Positions 26,946-34,855 of a DNA stretch of 64,000 bases are shown here, one piece after another. The notes under the pieces are model-generated. The model did no database searches and was not told the DNA's origin. It worked only from the letters and a program-made list of their open reading frames with translations. The translations under genes were made by a program, and so were the position numbers. Each line of letters begins with the position of its first letter. Positions within the stretch are counted from its first letter, which is position 1. The DNA comes from Pedobacter sp. GTDB lineage: Bacteria; Bacteroidota; Bacteroidia; Sphingobacteriales; Sphingobacteriaceae. The stretch spans positions 1 to 64,000 of the forward strand of contig SEDO01000005.1 in NCBI GenBank assembly GCA_004211595.1, in the 5' to 3' direction.

Positions 26946-26972
26946 ATAATATAATCAATAATCCTGTTTAAA

Positions 26973-27959
26973 TTATTGAGCTGGCGCTACTGGAGGAGGT
27001 GGCATTACCGGACCAGTAGGCTTTTTAATATCTTTAATTTCAATATCGAATACCAATGGAGAATAAGGTGCAATTTGAGGTGCAACACCTTGCTCACCAT
27101 AAGCTAATGCAGAAGGCATAATAACTTTTATTTTACCACCTTTACCAATTAATTGTAAAGCCTCTACAAAACCTTTGGCGATATTTTCAGCTAATGGAAT
27201 AGGTGTCGGTGCAAATGGTTTTACGAATTGTGGTCCAATATTTTCTTTAGCAATTTTTTCCACACTAGTATCAAACACATTTAATTTTCCAGAAATCTTT
27301 TTATGTGTTAACTGACCTGTATAATCTACAATAGCTGTATCTCCCCAAATAGGTTTAGGGTCAGTTCCTGCATTTTCAATAACGTACATTAACCCACTTG
27401 GCGTAGTTTTCACAGCCATTTTATTCTCTTCAGCATACTTCTTCATTTTAGCTACTTCAGATTTTTTCCTATTGGCTTTATATTCTTCATAGTCTTTAGT
27501 AAAAAACTCTGTAGCTCTATTTTGGAAAGTAGAATCTGCCTCATTTTCCTTTTTAGGGAATACTTTATGAATTTTAATCACAAAGTTTAAATATTTTTGG
27601 TCTTTGTATTGCTCCGGACGTTTATCTTTATTATAAAACTCCATCGTGTCTAAGTTTAATCTTACAGCAACACTATCTCCTTCTTTAAAGTTTTTTAATA
27701 CACTATACATATCCCCATTATGGCTATTAGGACCAACTGGGATTACACGAGATTGATCATAATCGTAAGTAGCATCTAAAATTGAATCTTTATCATTTTT
27801 TTGAATAAAGTCAAACTTGATATAATCTCCTTCTTTAATTTGTGGCCCATTTCCCTCTTTTAATATGGTATAAAGCGCTCCACCTTCGGCTTTCTTTTCC
27901 TTAGAGCAGGCTGCTAATAAAGCAGAAGCAGCAAAAAGTACTAATAAACTTTTTTTCAT
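26973..27959 (-). CDS. FKBP-type peptidyl-prolyl isomerase lipoprotein
   Basis: The 328-aa protein has a lipoprotein signal (MKKSLLVLFAASALLAAC, lipobox LLAAC), so it is membrane-anchored in the periplasm. Two FKBP-like regions are visible: a degenerate N-terminal one (KEGNGPQIKEGDYIKFDFIQK) and a C-terminal one ending in GKGGKIKVIMPSALAYGEQGV, PYSPLVFDIEIKDI, the FKBP active-site wall. A proline-rich tail (TGPVMPPPPVAPAQ) closes it. The track start at 27971 is a TTG; the ATG at 27959 gives the clean lipoprotein signal. Probably a folding factor for exported proteins. Confidence 0.9.
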   Translation of the reverse strand: MKKSLLVLFAASALLAACSKEKKAEGGALYTILKEGNGPQIKEGDYIKFDFIQKNDKDSILDATYDYDQSRVIPVGPNSHNGDMYSVLKNFKEGDSVAVRLNLDTMEFYNKDKRPEQYKDQKYLNFVIKIHKVFPKKENEADSTFQNRATEFFTKDYEEYKANRKKSEVAKMKKYAEENKMAVKTTPSGLMYVIENAGTDPKPIWGDTAIVDYTGQLTHKKISGKLNVFDTSVEKIAKENIGPQFVKPFAPTPIPLAENIAKGFVEALQLIGKGGKIKVIMPSALAYGEQGVAPQIAPYSPLVFDIEIKDIKKPTGPVMPPPPVAPAQ

Positions 27960-28019
27960 GTTAATTTTCAATTGTTTTAAATTTTAAGCAAATTAAGTAT
28001 TTAATTTATATTTTTTATG

Positions 28020-29030
28020 TTATTGCAATAATTGGACTTTATATTCTGGAAGGATTGCTTTAAACTGCTGAATGGTATCTTCAAAATTTGTATCTGATTG
28101 CCCCCCAGCCGCATTTCTATGGCCTCCCCCGTTGAAGTATTTTTTACAAATTTCATTAGCGGGAAAATCTCCAGTTGACCTTAATGAAAGTTTTACTTTA
28201 TCCTTTCTTTCTACAATAAAAGCGGCCAATTTTATGCCATTAATCGATAAGGCATAATTAACTATACCTTCTGTATCACCCGTTTGAACATCAAACTTTA
28301 CTAACTCATCCTTATCAACAGTAATCAACGCTGTATTGAAATCTCTTAATATCTCCAGTTTATGAGATAAACAATGACCTAAGAAACGAATTCTGTTTTC
28401 CGAAGAATTATCATAAACCAATTGGTGAATTCGCCAATGTTCGGCCCCTTTGTCAATTAAACATGCGGCTATTCTATAAACGTCTGAAGTAGCTGATGGA
28501 AATCTGAACGAGCCTGAATCCGTCATAATGCCAGTATATAAGCAAGTCGCCACTTCTTTATTTACATAGGATTCATCCTCTAAAACATTAACAATAAAAT
28601 CATACACTAATTGGGCCGCAGCACAAGCATTGATATCCCAATGTCTAAAATCATCAAAATCTTCAGGATCTAGGTGATGATCAATCATTACTTTTACTGC
28701 ATCCGTATTCCGAATACATTCTCCAAGCTCATTAATCCGGCTTAAGGTATTAAAATCCAAGCAAAATATAAGAGCTGCTTCAGCAACCAATTGCTGGGCC
28801 TTCGCTTGCTCCTCGGTATAAATTACTACGCTGGTGTGATAGGGCATCCAATGCAAAAAATCAGGATAATCCGTTGGCGTAATTACCGTTACGTGATGAC
28901 CCTTTTGTATCAGATAACAATATAGGCCTAAAGAAGAACCCATAGCATCCCCATCAGGTTTATGATGAGTGGTGATGACAATTTTTTGCGGTGTAGCCAA
29001 TAAGGCTTTTAAGTCAGACTTCGAAATCAT
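28020..29030 (-). CDS. nrnA: DHH-family phosphoesterase, NrnA-like
   Basis: The 336-aa DHH/DHHA1 protein hydrolyses short RNAs (nano-RNase) and/or pAp in relatives. Motifs are TTHHKPDGDAMGSSLGL (metal site with DGD), FCLDFNTLSRI, MIDHHLDPEDF (the DHH motif), TGIMTDSGSFRF and, in the DHHA1 domain, GGGHRNAAGGQ. The length is typical. It is divergent from ndk and upstream of the FKBP lipoprotein with a 60-bp gap. The TAGTTTTG box at 29043-29050 probably drives it. Confidence 0.93.
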   Translation of the reverse strand: MISKSDLKALLATPQKIVITTHHKPDGDAMGSSLGLYCYLIQKGHHVTVITPTDYPDFLHWMPYHTSVVIYTEEQAKAQQLVAEAALIFCLDFNTLSRINELGECIRNTDAVKVMIDHHLDPEDFDDFRHWDINACAAAQLVYDFIVNVLEDESYVNKEVATCLYTGIMTDSGSFRFPSATSDVYRIAACLIDKGAEHWRIHQLVYDNSSENRIRFLGHCLSHKLEILRDFNTALITVDKDELVKFDVQTGDTEGIVNYALSINGIKLAAFIVERKDKVKLSLRSTGDFPANEICKKYFNGGGHRNAAGGQSDTNFEDTIQQFKAILPEYKVQLLQ

Positions 29031-29042
29031 ATAAAATACTTA

Positions 29043-29050
29043 CAAAACTA
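29043..29050 (-). promoter_or_regulatory. -7 box TAGTTTTG of nrnA
   Basis: TAGTTTTG on the minus strand lies 12 bp before the nrnA ATG, predicting a leader of under 10 nt. No TTG was found at -33. Confidence 0.45.
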
Positions 29051-29112
29051 ATAAATAATTAGGATTACTACGCTTTTATCATGCCACTCTTTAATTTTTC
29101 TTTAAATAAATG

Positions 29113-29120
29113 TATTTTTG
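29113..29120 (+). promoter_or_regulatory. -7 box TATTTTTG of ndk
   Basis: TATTTTTG lies 24 bp before the ndk ATG (29145). The upstream -33 region is T-rich, without a clear TTG. Confidence 0.5.
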
Positions 29121-29144
29121 CAAAAAATTTGAAATTTTATTACC

Positions 29145-29564
29145 ATGACAACAAATAGAACATTCACCATGATTAAGCCTGATGCCGTAGCTAACGGACA
29201 TATCGGTGCCATTATTAACGACATCACATCGGCTGGTTTCAAAATTATTGCGATGAAATATACGCAGTTAAGCAAAGAAAAAGCGGGTGATTTTTATGCA
29301 GTTCACAAAGAGCGTCCTTTTTATGGAGAATTAGTTGATTTTATGTCATCTGGTCCAATTGTAGCAGCGATCTTAGAGAAAGACAATGCTATTGAAGAAT
29401 TTAGAAATTTAATTGGAGCTACTAACCCTGCGCAAGCTGCAGAAGGTACTATCCGTCAAAAATATGCTAAATCTATCGATGCAAACGCTATCCACGGATC
29501 GGATTCAGATGAGAATGCTCAAATCGAAGGAGATTTCTTCTTTGCAGTAGATGAGCGTTTTTAA
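29145..29564 (+). CDS. ndk: Nucleoside-diphosphate kinase
   Basis: The 139-aa enzyme moves gamma-phosphate between nucleoside triphosphates and diphosphates. It starts [22 protein letters not shown], and the active-site His is in [14 protein letters not shown], the Ndk signature. The conserved [19 protein letters not shown] block is present. Length and ending are normal. It is monocistronic, with its own promoter and terminator. Confidence 0.97.
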   Translation: MTTNRTFTMIKPDAVANGHIGAIINDITSAGFKIIAMKYTQLSKEKAGDFYAVHKERPFYGELVDFMSSGPIVAAILEKDNAIEEFRNLIGATNPAQAAEGTIRQKYAKSIDANAIHGSDSDENAQIEGDFFFAVDERF

Positions 29565-29643
29565 ATAAAAAGCTTAAATAACATAAGATTTACGTAATAG
29601 GTTGTAGTTTTTATTTCCTATTCGCAAAAATTATTCTAAAATT

Positions 29644-29691
29644 GTCATTTCAAAAGGAATTAAAACCTGCATTGAAATGACTTTTTTTTTG
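29644..29691 (+). terminator. Intrinsic terminator after ndk
   Basis: GTCATTTCA (29644-29652), a 20-nt loop, TGAAATGAC (29673-29681) and then nine T residues. The loop is long but the T-tract is strong. Confidence 0.75.
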
Positions 29692-29739
29692 AAATTACAT
29701 TCAACCCATTAAATCACAAAACTCTAAACCCTAATACAA

Positions 29740-30492
29740 ATGAAAAAATTAGCCGTTGCTGGCCTATTAGCCTTCATGGTTAGTGGAGCCATGGCACAAA
29801 GCCCAGTAAAACCTAATACTACACCCAAACCTGTTCAAACCACCGCTTCAAGTCCCATCCTATCCTTTAAAAATACCTTAGACTCTGCCTCTTATGCCTT
29901 TGGATTTTCAATGGGTAGTCAGTTGAAATCAGGCGGTTTAAATGAAGTTAATTTAGATATCTTGGCTCAAGCTATAAAGCATGCCTTAAAAGGCGAGCAA
30001 CCCTTATTATCAGAGGAAGATGCACAAATCACTATCGGTAATCTATTTAATGCCATAAGCGCTAAAATTGAAGCAGAAAATAAAGCAAAATATGCTACCG
30101 AAATTAAAATTGCAGAAGATTTCTTAGCTAAAAACAAAATTCGACCTGAGGTAAAAACCACGGCTTCCGGATTACAATATGAAGTTATCCAAGAAGGAAA
30201 AGGAAATAAACCTGACCCACTAGATGCGGTGAGTGTTCATTATAAGGGAGCGCTAATTGATGGCACCACTTTTGACAGTTCATATGAGCGCGGAGAACCT
30301 GCTGAATTTCATGTTACCATGGTTATTAAAGGTTGGACAGAAGGCCTTCAGCTAATGACAGAAGGCAGTAAATACAAGTTTTATATACCTGCTGAGTTAG
30401 GCTATGGAGCAAAAGGCAATGGGCAAATTCCACCATATAGTGTACTTGTGTTTGAAGTAGAATTATTGAAAATTGTAGCCGACCCTGAATAA
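29740..30492 (+). CDS. Periplasmic FKBP-type peptidyl-prolyl isomerase (Mip/FkpA-like)
   Basis: The 250-aa exported protein has signal peptide MKKLAVAGLLAFMVSGAMAQ, an FKBP N-terminal dimerisation domain (about 45-125: SYAFGFSMGSQLKSGGLNEVNLDILAQAIKHAL) and a C-terminal FKBP domain with VSVHYKGALIDGTTFDSSYERGEPAEF and FYIPAELGYGAKGNGQIPPYSVLVFEVELL. This is the standard FkpA/Mip layout, a chaperone-isomerase of the periplasm. It is followed 65 bp later by a small membrane protein gene. Confidence 0.94.
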   Translation: MKKLAVAGLLAFMVSGAMAQSPVKPNTTPKPVQTTASSPILSFKNTLDSASYAFGFSMGSQLKSGGLNEVNLDILAQAIKHALKGEQPLLSEEDAQITIGNLFNAISAKIEAENKAKYATEIKIAEDFLAKNKIRPEVKTTASGLQYEVIQEGKGNKPDPLDAVSVHYKGALIDGTTFDSSYERGEPAEFHVTMVIKGWTEGLQLMTEGSKYKFYIPAELGYGAKGNGQIPPYSVLVFEVELLKIVADPE

Positions 30493-30557
30493 GCTTTAAA
30501 ACTTTTATTACTAGTAATTGTTCTTGAATGTATAAACTTAATTAAAGCACATTTACT

Positions 30558-30734
30558 ATGAAAAAGTTAGTTGTACCAAGCTTATTATTATTCACGATTA
30601 CTTTATTGTCCAGCTGTGAGTTAGTAGAAGGAATTTTTAAAGCCGGAGTTTGGACTGGAATAATTGTAGTCGTTTTAATCATTGCACTTGTCATTTGGTT
30701 ACTTGGAAAAGTATTCGGAGGACGCAGAAATTAA
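30558..30734 (+). CDS. Small lipoprotein-like membrane protein, 58 aa
   Basis: Not in the ORF track. The ATG at 30558 opens a 58-aa ORF: N-terminal signal MKKLVVPSLLLFTITLLSSC (lipobox LLSSC), a short ELVEGIFKAG segment, then a second hydrophobic helix (TGIIVVVLIIALVIWLLGKVF) and a basic end GGRRN. Similar short two-hydrophobic-segment proteins are common in Bacteroidota and have often been given misleading names; I do not recognise a function. The codon pattern and signal make it convincing as a gene. Confidence 0.75.
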   Translation: MKKLVVPSLLLFTITLLSSCELVEGIFKAGVWTGIIVVVLIIALVIWLLGKVFGGRRN

Positions 30735-30748
30735 TTATCTAAATTAAT

Positions 30749-31039
30749 TTATAAAAATACAATATCTTGAATGACAAGGGCACCTGCCCTTTCATTCAAT
30801 TTTTGAATGATGCCTGATTTAACCATCAAAAGTTCATTTTTGATAACTGCAGATTCTATTCGTACAAACAATTTCTTATGGCTAACATAAATCTGGGTGG
30901 TTCGATTAGCCACAGCCGTACCCATTATTTCGGGCCAATGCTTAACTATTCCTGTTTCATCATATCGTCCTTTTAAGCGATAAACATTCAACATTTTAGC
31001 AATCGCCTCTTTGAGGGTCATATCATTTGGTTTACGCAA
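30749..31039 (-). CDS. DUF721 (DciA-like) protein
   Basis: The 96-aa protein of the DUF721 family has relatives that include DciA, a loader of the replicative helicase (family knowledge; the role here is inferred). Features: MTLKEAIAKMLNVYRLKGRYDE, VKHWPEIMGTAVANRTTQIYV, LFVRIESAVIKNELLMVKSGII and the ending AGALVIQDIVFL. The 134-aa track ORF extends into recF; the start that fits family length is the TTG at 31039 (reading MRKPNDMTLK), overlapping recF by 8 bp, with ATG 31021 as alternative. The lipA-recF-DUF721 order suggests one transcript. Confidence 0.85.
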   Translation of the reverse strand: MRKPNDMTLKEAIAKMLNVYRLKGRYDETGIVKHWPEIMGTAVANRTTQIYVSHKKLFVRIESAVIKNELLMVKSGIIQKLNERAGALVIQDIVFL

Positions 31040-32135
31040 GTTGCACTTCTCCTTTCTGAACTTCAAATAACCTGATGGGGGTGCCAATCTTTTGAAATAT
31101 CTCAGCAATTCGGGAAGCATTGGTATCGGTAATAAATATTTGTCCAAAATCATGAGCAGACACCATTTCCATTAATTCCTGAACTCGGGATTCATCTAAT
31201 TTATCGAAAATATCATCTAAAAGCAAGATAGGCTTAAATCCATTTTGCTGATCTAAAAAGGCATACTGGGCCAACTTTAAGGCAATTAAGAAAGATTTCT
31301 GTTGCCCCTGAGAACCAAACTTTTTTAATGGAAATCCACCGATACAAAAAAGTAAATCATCTTTATGTATGCCCACTGAAGTCCGTTCCAAATGTCTATC
31401 CTTACTTAAATTAGCTTGCAATAAAGAATCAAAATCAGCTTCATTTAAGGGCGAACTATAGCTTAATTCTACACTTTCTGCTTGTCCCGAAATACGTTTA
31501 TAATAGGCTTGAAAAAGTTCAATAAATATGGTTAAAAATGATTTCCGCTTTTGATAAATTTGATTACCTAAACCCACCAATTGAGCATCTAAGATCTCCA
31601 ATAGGTTCAAATCTAAATGAAAGCTGGTATTGGCCTGTTTTAACAATGCATTTCTTTGAAGTAAGCAACGATTATATGCTATTAAAGTGTCTAAATACTT
31701 AGCATCCGTTTGTGATATTACATTATCTAAAAACCTCCTCCGTTCTTCACTCCCCTCCATGATTATATTAATGTCATAAGGTGAAATCATAACTAATGGA
31801 AATAAGCCAATATGCTGCGCCAGTTTAGCGTATTCTTTTTTATTCCGCTTGAATTGTTTCTTTTGATTTTTTTTTAACCCGCATGTAATTTTTTCAGCTT
31901 TCGCTTGACGTTCAAAGTCCCCTTGAATCAAAAAAAGTTCTTCACCTTGCTTAATTTGCTGATTGTCAATAGGATTAAAATAACTTTTGCACAAGCACAA
32001 ATAATGGATAGCATCTAATAAATTGGTTTTCCCCGCCCCATTATTCCCTACAAAAGCATTTGCCCCTTCTGAAAAGCATAGTTCTGCAGAGGCACAATTC
32101 TTAAAATGTAAAAGGGTAAGGTTTTTGAGCCACAT
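31032..32135 (-). CDS. recF: DNA replication/repair protein RecF
   Basis: The 367-aa SMC-like ATPase helps load RecA at gaps. Walker A is ANAFVGNNGAGKTNLLDAIHYLC, the signature is FGSQGQQKSFLIALKLAQY and Walker B is PILLLDDIFDKLDESRV, followed by the D-loop/H-loop region IFITDTNASR. Size and motif spacing are normal. It starts 9 bp after lipA and overlaps the following DUF721 gene. It is not next to dnaA/dnaN, as is usual in Bacteroidota. Confidence 0.95.
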   Translation of the reverse strand: MWLKNLTLLHFKNCASAELCFSEGANAFVGNNGAGKTNLLDAIHYLCLCKSYFNPIDNQQIKQGEELFLIQGDFERQAKAEKITCGLKKNQKKQFKRNKKEYAKLAQHIGLFPLVMISPYDINIIMEGSEERRRFLDNVISQTDAKYLDTLIAYNRCLLQRNALLKQANTSFHLDLNLLEILDAQLVGLGNQIYQKRKSFLTIFIELFQAYYKRISGQAESVELSYSSPLNEADFDSLLQANLSKDRHLERTSVGIHKDDLLFCIGGFPLKKFGSQGQQKSFLIALKLAQYAFLDQQNGFKPILLLDDIFDKLDESRVQELMEMVSAHDFGQIFITDTNASRIAEIFQKIGTPIRLFEVQKGEVQLA

Positions 32136-32144
32136 GCTATAATT

Positions 32145-33026
32145 TTAAAAATCGAATAAGTGCTTTTCGGCATGATATGAAGAACGTACTAAAGGTCCAC
32201 TCTCCACATATTTCAAACCTTTGGCTAGTCCGATTTCTTTATATTTAGCAAATTGATCTGGATGAATCCAGTCTACTACAGGATGGTGATTTCGGGTCGG
32301 CTGTAAATATTGACCTAAAGTTAAAATATGAACTCCATTGGCCACCAAGTCATCCATAGCTTCTAATACATCCGCTTCCGTTTCACCTAAACCTAGCATA
32401 ATTCCAGTTTTAGTGCGTAACCCAAACTCAGAAATGCGTTTTAGCGCATCTAAACTTCTATCATATTTTGCTTGGATTCTAACTTGACGGGTTAATCGAC
32501 GAACTGTTTCCATGTTGTGGGATACCACTTCAGGTCGCTCTTCCAAAACACGATAAAGATTATCCCATTGACCTTTAAAGTCAGGGATTAATGTTTCTAA
32601 TGTAGTTTCTGGGCTTTCTCTTCGAATGGCTTGTAAAGTTTCAGCCCAAATTATAGAACCTCCATCTTTTAAATCATCTCTATCAACAGAGGTAATTACA
32701 CAATGTTTCACACCCATTAATTTTACTGAGTTCGCCACTCTATTAGGCTCATCAGTATCGACAGCCAAAGGTCGCCCAGTAGCAACTGCACAAAATGAAC
32801 AAGAGCGAGTACAGATGTTACCAAGAATCATAAAGGTGGCTGTACCAGCCCCCCAGCATTCCCCCATGTTGGGACAATTACCACTTTCACAAATTGTATG
32901 TAATTTATGTGTATCAACTAAGCTACGTACTTGAGCATATTCCTTCCCTACAGGAAGTTTCACTCTTAACCAATCTGGTTTACGAGCTTTTTCGGTAACA
33001 GCGGCAACAACTGGTAATTCAATCAT
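32145..33026 (-). CDS. lipA: Lipoyl synthase
   Basis: The 293-aa radical-SAM enzyme inserts two sulfurs into octanoyl groups on lipoyl domains. Both iron-sulfur cluster motifs are complete: [12 protein letters not shown] (auxiliary cluster, CX4CX5C) and CTRSCSFC (radical-SAM CX3CX2C). [34 protein letters not shown] and the C-terminal serine ligand in [13 protein letters not shown] are present. The TAACTTTG box ends four bases before the ATG, suggesting a leaderless lipA-recF-DUF721 transcript. lipB is not in the window. Confidence 0.97.
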   Translation of the reverse strand: MIELPVVAAVTEKARKPDWLRVKLPVGKEYAQVRSLVDTHKLHTICESGNCPNMGECWGAGTATFMILGNICTRSCSFCAVATGRPLAVDTDEPNRVANSVKLMGVKHCVITSVDRDDLKDGGSIIWAETLQAIRRESPETTLETLIPDFKGQWDNLYRVLEERPEVVSHNMETVRRLTRQVRIQAKYDRSLDALKRISEFGLRTKTGIMLGLGETEADVLEAMDDLVANGVHILTLGQYLQPTRNHHPVVDWIHPDQFAKYKEIGLAKGLKYVESGPLVRSSYHAEKHLFDF

Positions 33027-33030
33027 AATA

Positions 33031-33038
33031 CAAAGTTA
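33031..33038 (-). promoter_or_regulatory. -7 box TAACTTTG directly before lipA
   Basis: The minus strand reads TAACTTTG-TATT-ATG. With +1 expected three to four bases after the box, the A of the start codon would be the 5' end of the mRNA. It sits in the 123-bp divergent region shared with the OsmC gene. Confidence 0.6.
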
Positions 33039-33126
33039 CATAATCCATATTAATCCAGATAGCAGTATTCCTTAATAATTGTAAAATTATCAGTTTAGCA
33101 CAAGCTCAAAAAGCACAGATAATGAT

Positions 33127-33134
33127 TAACTTTG
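33127..33134 (+). promoter_or_regulatory. -7 box TAACTTTG of the OsmC gene
   Basis: TAACTTTG lies 15 bp before ATG 33150. The ORF track starts at the TTG that ends this box (33132), so that start is rejected. Confidence 0.55.
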
Positions 33135-33149
33135 AAAAAAAACAGTATC

Positions 33150-33557
33150 ATGGCAACTTCTAAAATAACTTATACCGGAGAACTCCGAACAGTTTCTGTA
33201 CATTTACAATCAGGCACGGAAATCATCACTGATGCTCCAATCGACAATCAAGGTAAAGGAGAGGCATTTTCTCCTACAGATTTGCTCGCCACCTCTTTAG
33301 GGAATTGTATGCTCACCATTGTAGGCATAGCTGCCCGTACCCATGGATTTAATATTGATGGCACAGAGGCTGAAATCACTAAAATTATGGCTTCCGACCC
33401 ACGTAGAGTATCAGAAATTCAGGTAAAATTAAAATTCCCAGCAAATAACTATAGTCAGAAAGATAAAGACATCATTGAAAGATCGGCAAAAACTTGTCCG
33501 GTAGCCTACAGTTTACATTCTGATATTACACAGGAAATTAATTTTGAATATCTTTAG
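33150..33557 (+). CDS. OsmC family protein
   Basis: The 135-aa protein of the OsmC/Ohr fold: MATSKITYTGELRTVSVHLQSGTEIITDAPIDNQGKGEAFSPTDLLATSLGNCMLTIVG carries the first redox Cys in GNCMLT, and the second is in AKTCPVAYSLH. Both thiols needed for peroxidase activity are present. The subtype (YhfA/OsmC-like rather than Ohr) is judged from GKGEAFSPTDLLATSLGNC. Its 3' end overlaps convergent ribH by 20 bp. It probably removes organic or lipid hydroperoxides. Confidence 0.92.
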   Translation: MATSKITYTGELRTVSVHLQSGTEIITDAPIDNQGKGEAFSPTDLLATSLGNCMLTIVGIAARTHGFNIDGTEAEITKIMASDPRRVSEIQVKLKFPANNYSQKDKDIIERSAKTCPVAYSLHSDITQEINFEYL

Positions 33558-34035
33558 CAAATTGGATCATTTTAATGGCGGTGATAGCAGCTTCATCGCC
33601 TTTATTACCATGCTTACCTCCCGCACGATCTAATGCCTGTTCTTCTGTATTCGTAGTTAATACCCCAAAAATTACTGGTTTTTGATATTGTAAGCTAGCA
33701 TTCGAAATACCGTTCGCTACGGCATCACAAATAAAATCAAAGTGCTTGGTATCCCCTTGAATAACACATCCGATACAAATTACAGCATCTAAGTGGTTTC
33801 GTTGCGCCAATAACATACCAGCCGCAGCGGTTAATTCAAAACTTCCCGGAACTGCATAAGTTTCTAAATCGGAGGCGATAACCCCATGTTTTAAAAGCGT
33901 ATTAACAGCCCCATCATATAAAGCGCCTGTGATTTTTGCATTCCATTCTGCGACTACAATACCTACTTTAAACCCAGCTGCATTTGGAATTTCTGTGTGA
34001 GAGAAATCAGATAAATTTTTTAAATGTGTTGCCAT
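33538..34035 (-). CDS. ribH: 6,7-dimethyl-8-ribityllumazine synthase
   Basis: The 165-aa penultimate enzyme of riboflavin synthesis. Motifs: VGIVVAEWNAKITGALYDGA, YAVPGSFELTAAAGML, AVICIGCVIQGDTKHFDFICDAVANGI with the catalytic His, and VIFGVLTTNTEEQALDRAGGKHGNKGDEAA. The length is normal for a capsid-forming lumazine synthase. CATATTTG-CAGC precedes the ATG, a one-mismatch version of the close promoter box seen at other genes here. The upstream gene on this strand (TPR) ends in a terminator. Confidence 0.96.
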   Translation of the reverse strand: MATHLKNLSDFSHTEIPNAAGFKVGIVVAEWNAKITGALYDGAVNTLLKHGVIASDLETYAVPGSFELTAAAGMLLAQRNHLDAVICIGCVIQGDTKHFDFICDAVANGISNASLQYQKPVIFGVLTTNTEEQALDRAGGKHGNKGDEAAITAIKMIQFAKDIQN

Positions 34036-34051
34036 GCTGCAAATATGCTAA

Positions 34052-34084
34052 AAAAAAACAGCCTGAGTAAACCCAAGCTGTTTC
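34052..34084 (-). terminator. Intrinsic terminator of the TPR gene
   Basis: On the minus strand AAACAGC-T-TGGGT-TT-ACTCA-G-GCTGTTT is followed by TTTTTT: a two-part stem with small bulges and a good T-tract, just after the TPR gene and before ribH. Confidence 0.8.
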
Positions 34085-34102
34085 CATATCATTTTTATAA
34101 TC

Positions 34103-34771
34103 TTATTTTACTTGTAATTCTGCGCGAGCGATATAAGTTTCAATAGTAGCAGCTTCTTGACTATCTGCATATTGATTTTTAATTTTTTGGTACGCTTCTA
34201 CAGCACCTTTATAATCTTTTAAAGCTTCTTTTACTAAACCTAATTTTTTTAAGAACATCGGAGAAGTAAATTTATTACTTGCTTTATCGGCAGCTTTTTG
34301 GTAAAAACTAGCAGCTTTATCATATTCTTTTAATTCACTATGAGCATCACCTAATAAGCCTAATGCTAATGGATCAGCCACGATACTTCCAGTAGAAGAA
34401 TATTTATTTAAAGATTCAATCGCTTTATTGTATTCGCCTTTACGTAAATATATTCCACCTAAATACAAGTTAGCCAAATTTGCCGATTTCGTATTATCAT
34501 ACTCTTCTGCAATTTCTGCTAAACCAGGATAGCCACCATCTCCATTAATAGCTTTATTAGCTAATGAATCAACGCCAATATACTGTTCTGCTTTATACAT
34601 TTGAGCGGATGCTTTTTCAGCACGATTTGGTAAATAAGAAGCGAAATAATAAAGAGCAATGGCTCCTAATAAAAGTATAGCTCCTGCAATGAATAGTAAA
34701 CTTTTACCATTCTCCTCAACAAAAGATCCTTTCTTCACTGCTTTAGTTTCCGTTTGTTCGTTTTTAGACAT
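34103..34771 (-). CDS. Membrane-anchored tetratricopeptide repeat protein (YfgM-like)
   Basis: The 222-aa protein has a cytoplasmic N-terminus of about 25 residues, one transmembrane helix (SLLFIAGAILLLGAIALYYFASYL), then four to five TPR-like helical pairs in the periplasm (NLANLYLGGIYLRKGEYNKAIESLNKY, GLLGDAHSELKEYDKAASFYQKAA, KDYKGAVEAYQKIKNQYADS). The topology matches YfgM, an ancillary partner of the Sec translocon in E. coli; the same role is an inference. It has a clear promoter and terminator of its own, just downstream of uvrA on the same strand. Confidence 0.88.
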   Translation of the reverse strand: MSKNEQTETKAVKKGSFVEENGKSLLFIAGAILLLGAIALYYFASYLPNRAEKASAQMYKAEQYIGVDSLANKAINGDGGYPGLAEIAEEYDNTKSANLANLYLGGIYLRKGEYNKAIESLNKYSSTGSIVADPLALGLLGDAHSELKEYDKAASFYQKAADKASNKFTSPMFLKKLGLVKEALKDYKGAVEAYQKIKNQYADSQEAATIETYIARAELQVK

Positions 34772-34791
34772 GTATTCAAAAATTAAGATTG

Positions 34792-34821
34792 CAAAAATAC
34801 ATTTTTAATGCAAAGTATCAA
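34792..34821 (-). promoter_or_regulatory. Promoter of the TPR gene
   Basis: On the minus strand TTG (34819-34821), a 19-base spacer and TATTTTTG (34792-34799): a full consensus match, 20 bp before the ATG. It lies in the 84-bp gap after uvrA. Confidence 0.75.
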
Positions 34822-34855
34822 CCCCCTTTTTTAACTATTTAAAAAAGAGCTGCTT

